Below, in pieces: positions 20,099 through 28,023 of a stretch of DNA of 64,000 nt (position 1 is its first letter; every line of letters begins with the position of its first letter). The notes beneath the pieces were generated by a model, which saw nothing but the letters and a program-made list of their open reading frames with translations, searched no databases and was not told the origin of the DNA. Both the position numbers and the translations under genes were made by a program. The DNA lies in contig NZ_AJKS02000012.1 in the NCBI RefSeq assembly GCF_000265245.1, positions 32,399-96,398 of the forward strand. The letters run 5' to 3'. Source of the stretch: Halomonas smyrnensis AAD6 (GTDB lineage: Bacteria > Pseudomonadota > Gammaproteobacteria > Pseudomonadales > Halomonadaceae).

Positions 20099-20143
20099 GC
20101 GAGGCCTGGACCAGCCCCCGGACAAGGCCGACACCTCTTCCCT

Positions 20144-21649
20144 TCAGCGCCCCTGCAGCAGCCGATCGAGCTGGCGATAGCCGATCGCCTCGATCAGCTG
20201 CTCGCGCCCGGGGCGTGCCTCGCCGGCCAGGTCGGCCAGGGTCAGCGCCACCCGCAGCACCCGGTGATAGGCCCGCGCCGAGAGGTTCAGCCGTTCCAGC
20301 ACCCCGGCCAGCCAGGCCCGATCCGCCCCGTTCAGCGCGCAGGCGTCCTCCAGCTCGCGGCTGGCCAGATGGGCGTTGAGCGCGCCGCGCGCCCACTGGC
20401 GCTCGCGGGCCGCCAGCACCCGCTCGCGCACCGCCTCCGAGGGCTCGCCTCGCTCATGGGCGGTGAGCTGCTCCGGCGGCAGCGCCGGCACTTCCACCTG
20501 CAGGTCGATGCGGTCGAGCAGCGGGCCGGAGAGTCGCGCCTGATAGCGCTGGATCTGGGCGGCGGTGCAGTGGCAGGCCCGGCGTGGATCGCCGAGATGG
20601 CCGCAGGGGCAGGGGTTCATCGCCGCCACCAGCTGGAAGCGCGCCGGATAGCGCCGCTCGTGGCTGGCGCGGGCGATATGGATGCGCCCGGATTCCATGG
20701 GCTCGCGCATCACCTCGAGCACCTGGCGGGGGAATTCGGGCAGCTCGTCGAGAAACAGCACGCCGCGGTGGGCCAGCGAGATCTCGCCGGGCCTGGGCCG
20801 CGACCCGCCGCCGACCAGCGCCACCGCGCTGGCGGTGTGGTGGGGCGCCCGGAAGGGCCGGCGCCCCCAGCCCTCGTCGAGCGGCAGCCCGCACACCGAG
20901 CGCACCGCCGCCACCTCCAGGGTCTCGTCCTCGGTCAGCGGCGGCAGGATGCCGGGCAGGCGACTGGCCAGCATGGTCTTGCCGGTGCCGGGCGGGCCGG
21001 CCAGCAGCAGGTTGTGGCCGCCGCTGGCGGCGACCTCCAGGGCCCGCCGGGCCTGATGCTGGCCCCGCACCTCGGCGAGGTCGGCCCCCGCCAACGGGGC
21101 CTCGGCGGGACGCGACGCCCGATGGGGCGCGATCGGCGCCTGCCCCAGCAGGTGCGCCACCACCTCGAGCAGATGATCGGCGGGCAGCACCTCGAGGCCG
21201 CCGGCCAGCGCCGCCTCATCGGCGTTGGCCCGGGGCACGATCAGCCGCCGCCCGGCACGGCGCGTGGCCAGCGCCAGCGGCAGCACCCCGGCCACCGGGC
21301 GCAGCGCCCCGTCCAGAGCGAGCTCGCCCGCGCATTCGGTCTCGGCCAGCGCCGCGGCGGGAATCTGCCCCGAGGCCACCAATATCCCCAGGGCGATGGG
21401 CAGATCGAAGCGCCCGCCTTCCTTGGGCAGGTCGGCGGGCGCGAGGTTGAGGGTGATGCGACGCAGCGGGAAGTCGAAGCCGGCGTTGACGAGCGCACTG
21501 CGCACCCGCTCGCGGCTCTCCCTGACGGCCGTCTCCGGCAGCCCGACCAGGGTGATGCCGGGCAGGCCGTTGGCCAGATGCACTTCCACCAGCACCTCGG
21601 GGGCCTCGAGGCCGAGACCGGCCCGGGTGCGAACGATCGACAGGGTCAT
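20144..21649 (-). CDS. comM: YifB/ComM family Mg-chelatase-like AAA ATPase
   Basis: A 501-residue AAA+ helicase-type ATPase; in naturally competent bacteria ComM promotes branch migration during transformation, but the gene is also widespread in non-competent species. An N-terminal Lon-protease-like domain (residues 1-165) is followed by the Mg-chelatase ATPase with GPPGTGKTM Walker A, GGGSRPRPGEISLAHRGVLF with Walker B, and the C-terminal Mg_chelatase_C domain. The cysteine cluster CPCGHLGD...CHC in the AAA domain is typical of the family. It is convergent with the lipoprotein gene. Confidence 0.93.
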   Translation of the reverse strand: MTLSIVRTRAGLGLEAPEVLVEVHLANGLPGITLVGLPETAVRESRERVRSALVNAGFDFPLRRITLNLAPADLPKEGGRFDLPIALGILVASGQIPAAALAETECAGELALDGALRPVAGVLPLALATRRAGRRLIVPRANADEAALAGGLEVLPADHLLEVVAHLLGQAPIAPHRASRPAEAPLAGADLAEVRGQHQARRALEVAASGGHNLLLAGPPGTGKTMLASRLPGILPPLTEDETLEVAAVRSVCGLPLDEGWGRRPFRAPHHTASAVALVGGGSRPRPGEISLAHRGVLFLDELPEFPRQVLEVMREPMESGRIHIARASHERRYPARFQLVAAMNPCPCGHLGDPRRACHCTAAQIQRYQARLSGPLLDRIDLQVEVPALPPEQLTAHERGEPSEAVRERVLAARERQWARGALNAHLASRELEDACALNGADRAWLAGVLERLNLSARAYHRVLRVALTLADLAGEARPGREQLIEAIGYRQLDRLLQGR

Positions 21650-21723
21650 CGGCGGTCCCTCGCGCTGATTCTGCCCTTAAGGCTAGTTCAGCACGGCGGG
21701 GACCGCCCGGTGGCGGCTCGGGA

Positions 21724-22125
21724 TCAGCGGCCGGACTCGCCGGCGCCTTCCTCGGGGGAGGACGGGGGCTCCTCGTCCGCCGCCGCACCGGCTGCCGCAG
21801 CACCGGCTGCCGCAGCATCGGCTGCCGCAGCATCGATCGAGGCCTCGTCCGCCACGGCCGGCACCTCGCCGCCCGAGCGGCTGGCGTCCAGCGCCTCTTC
21901 CAGGGCGGCGACCTGCTGCTCCAGCGCCTCGACCCGGCCGCGGGTGCGCTGCAGCACGTCCATCAGGATGTCGAAGTCCTCCCGCGACACCAGCTCGAGC
22001 CGGTCGAAGGCGCCGCGCACCACCTGCTGAATGCCTTTCTGCACGTCTTCCGGCGCCTGTGAGGCGCCCTGCAGGCGCTCGCCGATCTGCTGGGCCAGGC
22101 GGCCGATGCGGTCTTGGCTGACCAT
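21724..22125 (-). CDS. ubiK: Accessory factor UbiK (YqiC/BMFP)
   Basis: Small trimeric coiled-coil protein that assists ubiquinone biosynthesis. The 133-residue frame starts MVSQDRIGRLAQQIGERL and has the BMFP core (PEDVQKGIQQVVRGAFDRLELVSREDFD, then a coiled coil RVEALEQQVAALEEAL), residues 1-80. The C-terminal tail is an unusual Ala/Asp/Glu-rich extension encoded partly by three 15-bp tandem repeats (21785-21829) and is longer than in E. coli YqiC. It is divergent from glnK. Confidence 0.88.
   Translation of the reverse strand: MVSQDRIGRLAQQIGERLQGASQAPEDVQKGIQQVVRGAFDRLELVSREDFDILMDVLQRTRGRVEALEQQVAALEEALDASRSGGEVPAVADEASIDAAAADAAAAGAAAAGAAADEEPPSSPEEGAGESGR
21785..21829. repeat. Three 15-bp tandem repeats in ubiK
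   Basis: Unit GCACCGGCTGCCGCA occurs twice exactly and a third time with one change (GCATCGGCTGCCGCA), with a partial fourth. Unit length is a multiple of three, so copy-number changes would add or remove alanine-rich pentapeptides without frameshift. Confidence 0.85.
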
Positions 22126-22344
22126 GATCTCTCTCCTGAGTGGAATGGGGCTGACTCCAAGGATACGCAAGCCGTTCGACGGGCGCATTCCCGCGTGCCG
22201 CGGGCTTCGCCCCCGGATGGTGCGAAGCGATCGCTCACCGGCATCAAATCAGTGCACGGCGCCCTGCCCCGCCTGCACCAGAATCTCACCATCGGGTCAG
22301 GTTGGAAAAACAAGATCATGAAAACCATGACAAATTCGGTTTAG

Positions 22345-22765
<421 letters not shown>

Positions 22766-22804
22766 CCCGACCGCCTCTCTCCCTTTCCGTCTGGAGTGAC
22801 AGCC

Positions 22805-24127
22805 ATGAACGAGATTACCGAGCTGAGCTATGCGCTCGATACCTTCTACTTCCTGATCTGCGGCGTCCTGGTGATGTGGATGGCCGCGGGCTTCTCGATG
22901 CTCGAGGCCGGCCTGGTGCGGTCCAAGAACACCGCCGAGATCCTGACCAAGAACATCGCCCTGTTCGCCATCGCCTGCACCATGTACCTGCTGCTGGGCT
23001 ACTACCTGATGTACTCCGGCGACGCGGGCGGCATCCTGCCCAACCTGGGCTTCCTGCTGGGTGACGACAACACCGTGGCCGCGGTCACCGCCGGCGGCGA
23101 CGACGCCCCCTACTACTCCATGCGCGCCGACTTCTTCTTCCAGGTCGTGTTCGTGGCCACCGCCATGTCCATCGTCTCCGGTGCCGTGGCCGAGCGCATG
23201 AAGCTGTGGGCCTTCCTGGCCTTCGCCGTGGTGATGACCGGCGTCATCTACCCGGTCTCCGGCTACTGGACCTGGGGCGGCGGCTGGCTCTCCGAGCTCG
23301 GCTTCTCCGACTATGCCGGTTCCGGCATCGTGCACATGGCCGGTGCGGCCGCGGCGCTGGCCGGCGTGCTGGTGCTCGGCCCGCGCAAGGGCAAGTACGG
23401 CAAGGACGGCAGCATCTTCGCCATCCCCGGCGCCAACATGCCTCTGGCCACCCTGGGTACCTTCATCCTGTGGATGGGCTGGTTCGGCTTCAACGGCGGC
23501 TCCGAGCTGAAGGTGTCCGACGTGAGCTCCGCCAACAACATGGCCCAGGTGCTGGTGAACACCAACGCCGCGGCCGCCGGCGGCGTGATCGCCGCGCTGA
23601 TCCTGGCCAAGGCCTGGTTCCGCAAGGCCGACCTGACCATGGCCCTGAACGGCGCCATCGCCGGCCTGGTGTCCATCACCGCCGATCCGCTGTCGCCCAG
23701 CGCCCTGGGCGCCACCCTGATCGGTGCCGTCGGTGGCCTGCTGGTGGTGGTCTCCATCATCAGCCTCGACAAGCTGAAGCTCGATGACCCGGTCGGTGCC
23801 ATCTCCGCCCACGGCGTGGTCGGCATCTGGGGCGTGCTCGCCGTGCCGCTGACCAACGACGGTGCCTCCTTCGGCGCCCAGATCATCGGCATCCTCGGCA
23901 TCTTCGCCTGGGTCTTCCTCGCCAGCCTGGTGGTGTGGCTGATCATCAAGGCGATCATGGGCGTCCGCGTCAGCGAGGAAGAGGAATACGAGGGCGTCGA
24001 CCTGGCCGAGTGCGGTCTCGAGGCCTACCCCGAGTTCACCGTCTCCAAGGTGCACGGTGGCGGCGGCTCCTCCGGTCGTGCCCGCAGCGAAAGCGCCGGC
24101 CAGTCGCACATGGCCGCGCGCTCCTGA
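22805..24127 (+). CDS. amtB: Ammonium transporter
   Basis: Inner-membrane ammonium channel of 440 residues with eleven hydrophobic segments. Amt hallmarks include GFSMLEAGLVRSKN near residue 33, GSGIVHMAGAAAALAGVLVLGPR with the pore histidine, LGTFILWMGWFGFNGGSEL, and SAHGVVGIWGVLAVPL with the second pore histidine. No signal peptide is obvious, so it may lack the cleaved leader of E. coli AmtB. The ATG at 22805 lies 8 bases after GGAG; a GTG at 22796 is in frame but less likely. Activity is controlled by the flanking PII proteins. Confidence 0.95.
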   Translation: MNEITELSYALDTFYFLICGVLVMWMAAGFSMLEAGLVRSKNTAEILTKNIALFAIACTMYLLLGYYLMYSGDAGGILPNLGFLLGDDNTVAAVTAGGDDAPYYSMRADFFFQVVFVATAMSIVSGAVAERMKLWAFLAFAVVMTGVIYPVSGYWTWGGGWLSELGFSDYAGSGIVHMAGAAAALAGVLVLGPRKGKYGKDGSIFAIPGANMPLATLGTFILWMGWFGFNGGSELKVSDVSSANNMAQVLVNTNAAAAGGVIAALILAKAWFRKADLTMALNGAIAGLVSITADPLSPSALGATLIGAVGGLLVVVSIISLDKLKLDDPVGAISAHGVVGIWGVLAVPLTNDGASFGAQIIGILGIFAWVFLASLVVWLIIKAIMGVRVSEEEEYEGVDLAECGLEAYPEFTVSKVHGGGGSSGRARSESAGQSHMAARS

Positions 24128-24610
<483 letters not shown>

Positions 24611-24687
24611 GCGGCAAGCTGAAATCGCCGGAAGCAAAAGAAAACCCCGAAGGCTCAACCTTCGGGGTTTTCTTGTAGCTCGGCGCT
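24611..24687. repeat. Dispersed terminator-bearing repeat, copy 1
   Basis: A 68-bp core (24620-24687) matches 52098-52164 in 65 of 68 aligned columns. It is preceded by one GCAAGCT heptamer and contains one CTTGTAGCTCGGCG unit; both are expanded in copy 2. The centre is a bidirectional terminator. Outer arms CGCCGG...AAAAGAAAACC and the reverse of ...GGTTTTCTTGTAGCTCGGCG extend the inverted repeat, giving a MITE- or REP-like shape. Confidence 0.8.
24640..24672. terminator. Bidirectional terminator between glnK2 and fpr
   Basis: A 14-bp stem (24640-24653 with 24659-24672) with GAAAA/TTTTC ends flanks a CTCAA loop and serves both the rightward glnK2 and the leftward fpr. It is the core of the dispersed repeat. 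Confidence 0.93.
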
Positions 24688-24693
24688 GGCCGC

Positions 24694-25470
24694 TTACTTC
24701 TCGACGAAGGCGCGCTCGATGACGTAGTCGCCCGGCTCGCCGAGGCGCGGCGAGATGTTGAAGCCCAGCTCGTCCAGCAGCGCGCTGGTCTCGTCGAGCA
24801 TGGCCGGGCTGCCGCAGATCATGGCGCGGTCCTGCTTCGGGTCCAGCGGCGGCAGGCCGGTGTCCTCGGCCAGCTTGCCGCTGCGGATATGGTCGGTCAG
24901 GCGGCCCATGGTGTGGAACTCCTCACGGGTCACGGTGGGGTAGTAGACCAGCTTTTCGCTGATCTCCTCGCCCAGGTACTCGTGGGCCGGCAGTTCCTTG
25001 GTGATGAAGTCGGCATAGGCCAGCTCGCTGACGGTGCGCACGCCGTGGATCAGCACGATCTTCTCGAAGCGCTCGTAGGCCTCCGGATCCTGGATCAGGC
25101 TCATGAACGGCGCCAGGCCGGTGCCGGTGGACAGCAGGTAGAGGTTGCGGCCCGGCAGCAGGTCGTCGGTGACCAGGGTACCGGTGGGCTTGCGGCTGAC
25201 CATGATCTGGTCGCCGACCTTGAGGTGCTGCAGGCGTGAGGTCAGCGGGCCGTCCGGCACCTTGATGGAGAAGAACTCCAGGTGATCCTCGTAGTTGGGG
25301 CTGGCCACGGAGTAGGCGCGCATCAGCGGCTTGCCGTCGACTTCCAGGCCGATCATCACGAACTGACCGTTCTTGAAGCGCAGGCTGCGCTCGCGAGTGG
25401 TCTTGAAGCTGAACAGGGTGTCGTTCCAGTGATGAACGCTGAGGACTTCTTCCAGGGCGAACTTGCTCAT
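24694..25470 (-). CDS. fpr: Ferredoxin-NADP reductase
   Basis: FAD enzyme exchanging electrons between NADPH and ferredoxin/flavodoxin, important in oxidative-stress defence. The 258-residue protein has the FAD motif RAYSVASPNYED near residue 50, PLTSRLQHLKVGDQI, the NADP-binding LLSTGTGLAPFMSLIQDP, and MICGSPAM, with the C-terminal FVEK. The start at 25470 (MSKFALEEVLSVHHWND) is chosen over a 12-codon extension. It is divergent from a LysR gene resembling FinR, its activator in pseudomonads. Confidence 0.94.
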   Translation of the reverse strand: MSKFALEEVLSVHHWNDTLFSFKTTRERSLRFKNGQFVMIGLEVDGKPLMRAYSVASPNYEDHLEFFSIKVPDGPLTSRLQHLKVGDQIMVSRKPTGTLVTDDLLPGRNLYLLSTGTGLAPFMSLIQDPEAYERFEKIVLIHGVRTVSELAYADFITKELPAHEYLGEEISEKLVYYPTVTREEFHTMGRLTDHIRSGKLAEDTGLPPLDPKQDRAMICGSPAMLDETSALLDELGFNISPRLGEPGDYVIERAFVEK

Positions 25471-25582
25471 GCCGACTCCTATGTATCGCGAGAGCGCATA
25501 TACCAAAAACTCATAATTGCGCCGATTGATCTTTGCAGTGGATTCTAAGAGACGGCAGGATATCTGTTAAATGGGTTGTATG

Positions 25583-25608
25583 GATAAAGCTTATCTATAC
25601 TCCAGATA
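25583..25608. promoter_or_regulatory. Probable LysR operator between fpr and finR
   Basis: Two overlapping dyads lie just before the LysR gene: GATAA-AGC-TTATC (25583-25595) and TATCT-N7-AGATA (25592-25608). The second fits a T-N11-A LysR box. The 160-bp gap is strikingly AT-rich against the surrounding sequence. Confidence 0.55.
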
Positions 25609-25629
25609 TACTGATCCGGAGCCCGCCCC

Positions 25630-26556
25630 ATGCGCTATACCCTGCGCCAGCTCGAGGTGTTCGTGGCCGTGGCCCAGCACGAGAGCGTCTCCCACGCCGC
25701 CCGCGCCCTGGCGCTGTCCCAGTCGGCGGCCAGCACCGCCCTGGCCGAGCTGGAACGCCAGTTCGACTGCCGCCTGCTCGACCGCATCGGCAAGCGCCTC
25801 AAGCTCAACGCCCTGGGCTTCCAGCTGCTGCCCAAGGCCGTGGCGCTGCTCGACCGTGCCGAGGAGGTCGAGGAACTGCTGCGCGGCCAGCAGGGCGTCG
25901 GCACCCTTGATGTGGGCGCCACCCTGACCATCGGCAACTACCTGGCCACGCTGCTGATCAGCGACTTCATGCAGCAGCATCCGGGCAGCCGCATCCGCCT
26001 GCAGGTACGCAACACCCGCACCATCATCGACGGCGTGCGCCACCACGAGCTGGACCTGGGCCTGATCGAGGGCCAGTGCGAGGACGAGGAAGTGATCACC
26101 CAGCCCTGGGTGGAGGACGAGCTGGCGGTGTTCTGCGCCCCGGGCCATCCGCTGGCCGGCCAGGGCCCGGTGGAGCTAGACCGGCTGCTGCGCGAGGACT
26201 GGATCATGCGCGAGGAAGGCTCCGGCACCCGGCTGACCCTGGAGCAGGCCGCCCGGCACCGGCGCGGTCGCTTCAACACCCTGCTCGAGCTGGAGCACAC
26301 CGAAGGCATCAAGCGCGCCGTGGAGTCGGGGCTGGGGATCGGCTGCGTCTCGCGCCTGGCGCTGCGCGACGCCTTCCGCCGCGGCAGCCTGGTGCCGCTC
26401 CCCACCCCCGACCTGGACCTGAGCCGTCAGTTCGCCTTCATCTGGCATCGCCACAAGTACCTGGCGCCCGGCATGCGCGAGTTCCTCAAGCTGTGCCGGC
26501 AGATGACCGAAGGCATCCGCTGCAGCGACGAGATCGACCTGCCCCACCAGTCCTGA
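25630..26556 (+). CDS. finR: LysR-type regulator, FinR-like
   Basis: A 308-residue LysR-type transcription factor: winged helix at residues 1-60 (LRQLEVFVAVAQHESVSHAARALALSQSAASTALAELE) and an effector-binding domain from about residue 90. Its divergent position next to fpr matches finR of Pseudomonas, which activates fpr under superoxide stress; the role here is inferred from this context. Shared operator dyads occupy the intergenic gap. Confidence 0.82.
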   Translation: MRYTLRQLEVFVAVAQHESVSHAARALALSQSAASTALAELERQFDCRLLDRIGKRLKLNALGFQLLPKAVALLDRAEEVEELLRGQQGVGTLDVGATLTIGNYLATLLISDFMQQHPGSRIRLQVRNTRTIIDGVRHHELDLGLIEGQCEDEEVITQPWVEDELAVFCAPGHPLAGQGPVELDRLLREDWIMREEGSGTRLTLEQAARHRRGRFNTLLELEHTEGIKRAVESGLGIGCVSRLALRDAFRRGSLVPLPTPDLDLSRQFAFIWHRHKYLAPGMREFLKLCRQMTEGIRCSDEIDLPHQS

Positions 26557-26893
26557 AGACGGGGCGAGACGCTGCCCGTGATCAGGCGGGCTCGCCGCGG
26601 CGGGCCCACGCATCCGGCAGCGCCGCGGCGGCGGCGTTCGAGATACGCAAGCGCAGGGAAGTCAGCATGGTCACTCTCATGGGTCATGGGGAGTTGGTCT
26701 TGTAGCGGTCCACGGCTGCCAGGAACCGGGAGCTCCCCTGCTATCGGCCACGGTACGCGCCGACTTTAGCCGTCGGCGCGTGCCGCCGATCTCCCCGCGC
26801 CCTGCGAGGCGCGCTTCAGACCTTTCAAGGAGGCGGCACTTTGGCCGATGATGGGGAGACGCCCTCTTCCTCACCGACCCCGCGACAGGACGC
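26557..26893. other. 337-bp gap before the FtsZ-like gene
   Basis: No gene is confidently supported. The gap holds a GC-rich imperfect hairpin near 26587-26607, a 28-32-codon minus-strand ORF (26582-26668/26680) of doubtful status, and a perfect 10-bp stem at 26755-26781 upstream of the FtsZ-like gene. Confidence 0.6.
26755..26781. other. Perfect hairpin upstream of the FtsZ-like gene
   Basis: ACGCGCCGAC (26755-26764) and GTCGGCGCGT (26772-26781) flank a TTTAGCC loop; the stem extends to 13 bp with one mismatch. No T tract follows on either strand, so it may be an operator or an mRNA leader structure. Confidence 0.45.
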
Positions 26894-28003
26894 ATGAGCG
26901 ACCCACAGTTTCCCCAGGAATATCCCGCCGCCCTCAAGGTGGTCGGCATCGGCGGCGGCGGCGGCAATGCCGTCCGCCACCTGATCGACACCACCGATCT
27001 CGACGGCATCGACGCCATCGCCGTGAACACCGACCGTCAGGCCCTCGAGCTGCTGCCCCAGGGCGTGGCGATGCCCATCGGCAGCGCCACCACCCGCGGC
27101 CTCGGCGCCGGGGCCGACCCCGAGGCCGGCCGGCAGGCCGCCGAGGAGAGTCGCGACGGCCTGCGCGCCCGGCTGGCCGGCGCCGACCTGGTGTTCCTGA
27201 TGGCCGGCATGGGCGGGGGCACCGGCAGCGGCGCGACCCCGGCCATCGCCGACCTGGCCCGCGAGATGGGCCTGCTGACCGTGGCCGTGGTGACGCGCCC
27301 CTTCGGCTTCGAGGGCCAGCGGCGCCAACGGGCCGCCGACGAGGCCATCGCGGCGCTCGACGGCCGGGTCGACTGTCTGGCCGTGGTGCCCAACGACCGC
27401 CTGCTGCCGACCCTCGGCCACGGTGCCTCGATGATGCGCGCCTTCGCCGCCGTCAACGACGTGCTGCGCGAGGCGGTGACCGGCATCGCCGAGGTCATCA
27501 CCCGGCCGGGGCTGATCAACATCGACTTCGCCGACGTGGCCGCGGTGATGCGCCGGCCCGGCCGGGCGCGCATCGGCACCGGCGAGGGCACGGGCGAGGA
27601 TCGCGCCGGCGCGGCGGTGCGCGCGGCCCTGGAGCATCCGCTGCTGGAGGCCACCGACCTGGCCGAGGCCGCCGGCGTGCTGGTCAGCATCACCGCCGGC
27701 GCCGATCTGAGCCTGGCCGACTTCGACGAGGTGGGGCGCCAGGTCGCCGAACTGGCCGGCGAAGACGCCATGCGGGTGGTCGGCACCGCCCTCGATCCCG
27801 ACATGGCGGGCCGGCTGCGGGTCTCGCTGATCGCCACCGGGCTGGAGGTCGCCCGCTCGAGGCCGCCTTCGCCCGGCCGGACACGGCCCGCCTCCGAGCC
27901 GCGCCGGGCCCCGCCGGCCGAGGCCGCCGAGCGACGGGACGGCTCGCGGCAGGACTCGCTGCTGGATCTCGACGACTTCCTGAGCCGCCTGAAGCGGCGC
28001 TGA
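26894..28003 (+). CDS. Solitary FtsZ homologue (second FtsZ-type GTPase)
   Basis: A 369-residue tubulin-family GTPase. It shows KVVGIGGGGGNAV (residue 15 on), the tubulin signature GMGGGTGSGATP (near 105), and the T7 catalytic loop GLINIDFADV (near 207), so GTP hydrolysis should be possible. The C-terminal linker is Pro/Arg-rich (about 320-350) and the tail DLDDFLSRLKRR resembles, but is not, the canonical FtsZ peptide. No ftsA, ftsQ, lpxC or mur genes are nearby, so this is not the dcw-cluster ftsZ. It is probably a paralogue; that the usual ftsZ exists elsewhere cannot be checked here. Confidence 0.85.
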   Translation: MSDPQFPQEYPAALKVVGIGGGGGNAVRHLIDTTDLDGIDAIAVNTDRQALELLPQGVAMPIGSATTRGLGAGADPEAGRQAAEESRDGLRARLAGADLVFLMAGMGGGTGSGATPAIADLAREMGLLTVAVVTRPFGFEGQRRQRAADEAIAALDGRVDCLAVVPNDRLLPTLGHGASMMRAFAAVNDVLREAVTGIAEVITRPGLINIDFADVAAVMRRPGRARIGTGEGTGEDRAGAAVRAALEHPLLEATDLAEAAGVLVSITAGADLSLADFDEVGRQVAELAGEDAMRVVGTALDPDMAGRLRVSLIATGLEVARSRPPSPGRTRPASEPRRAPPAEAAERRDGSRQDSLLDLDDFLSRLKRR

Positions 28004-28023
28004 CGCTCAGGACGCGGCGACGC

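Noticed and set aside
22126..22344. NtrC enhancer sites upstream of glnK
   Set aside because: TGCACC and GGTGCG half-sites occur but no pair forms the expected palindrome with correct spacing.
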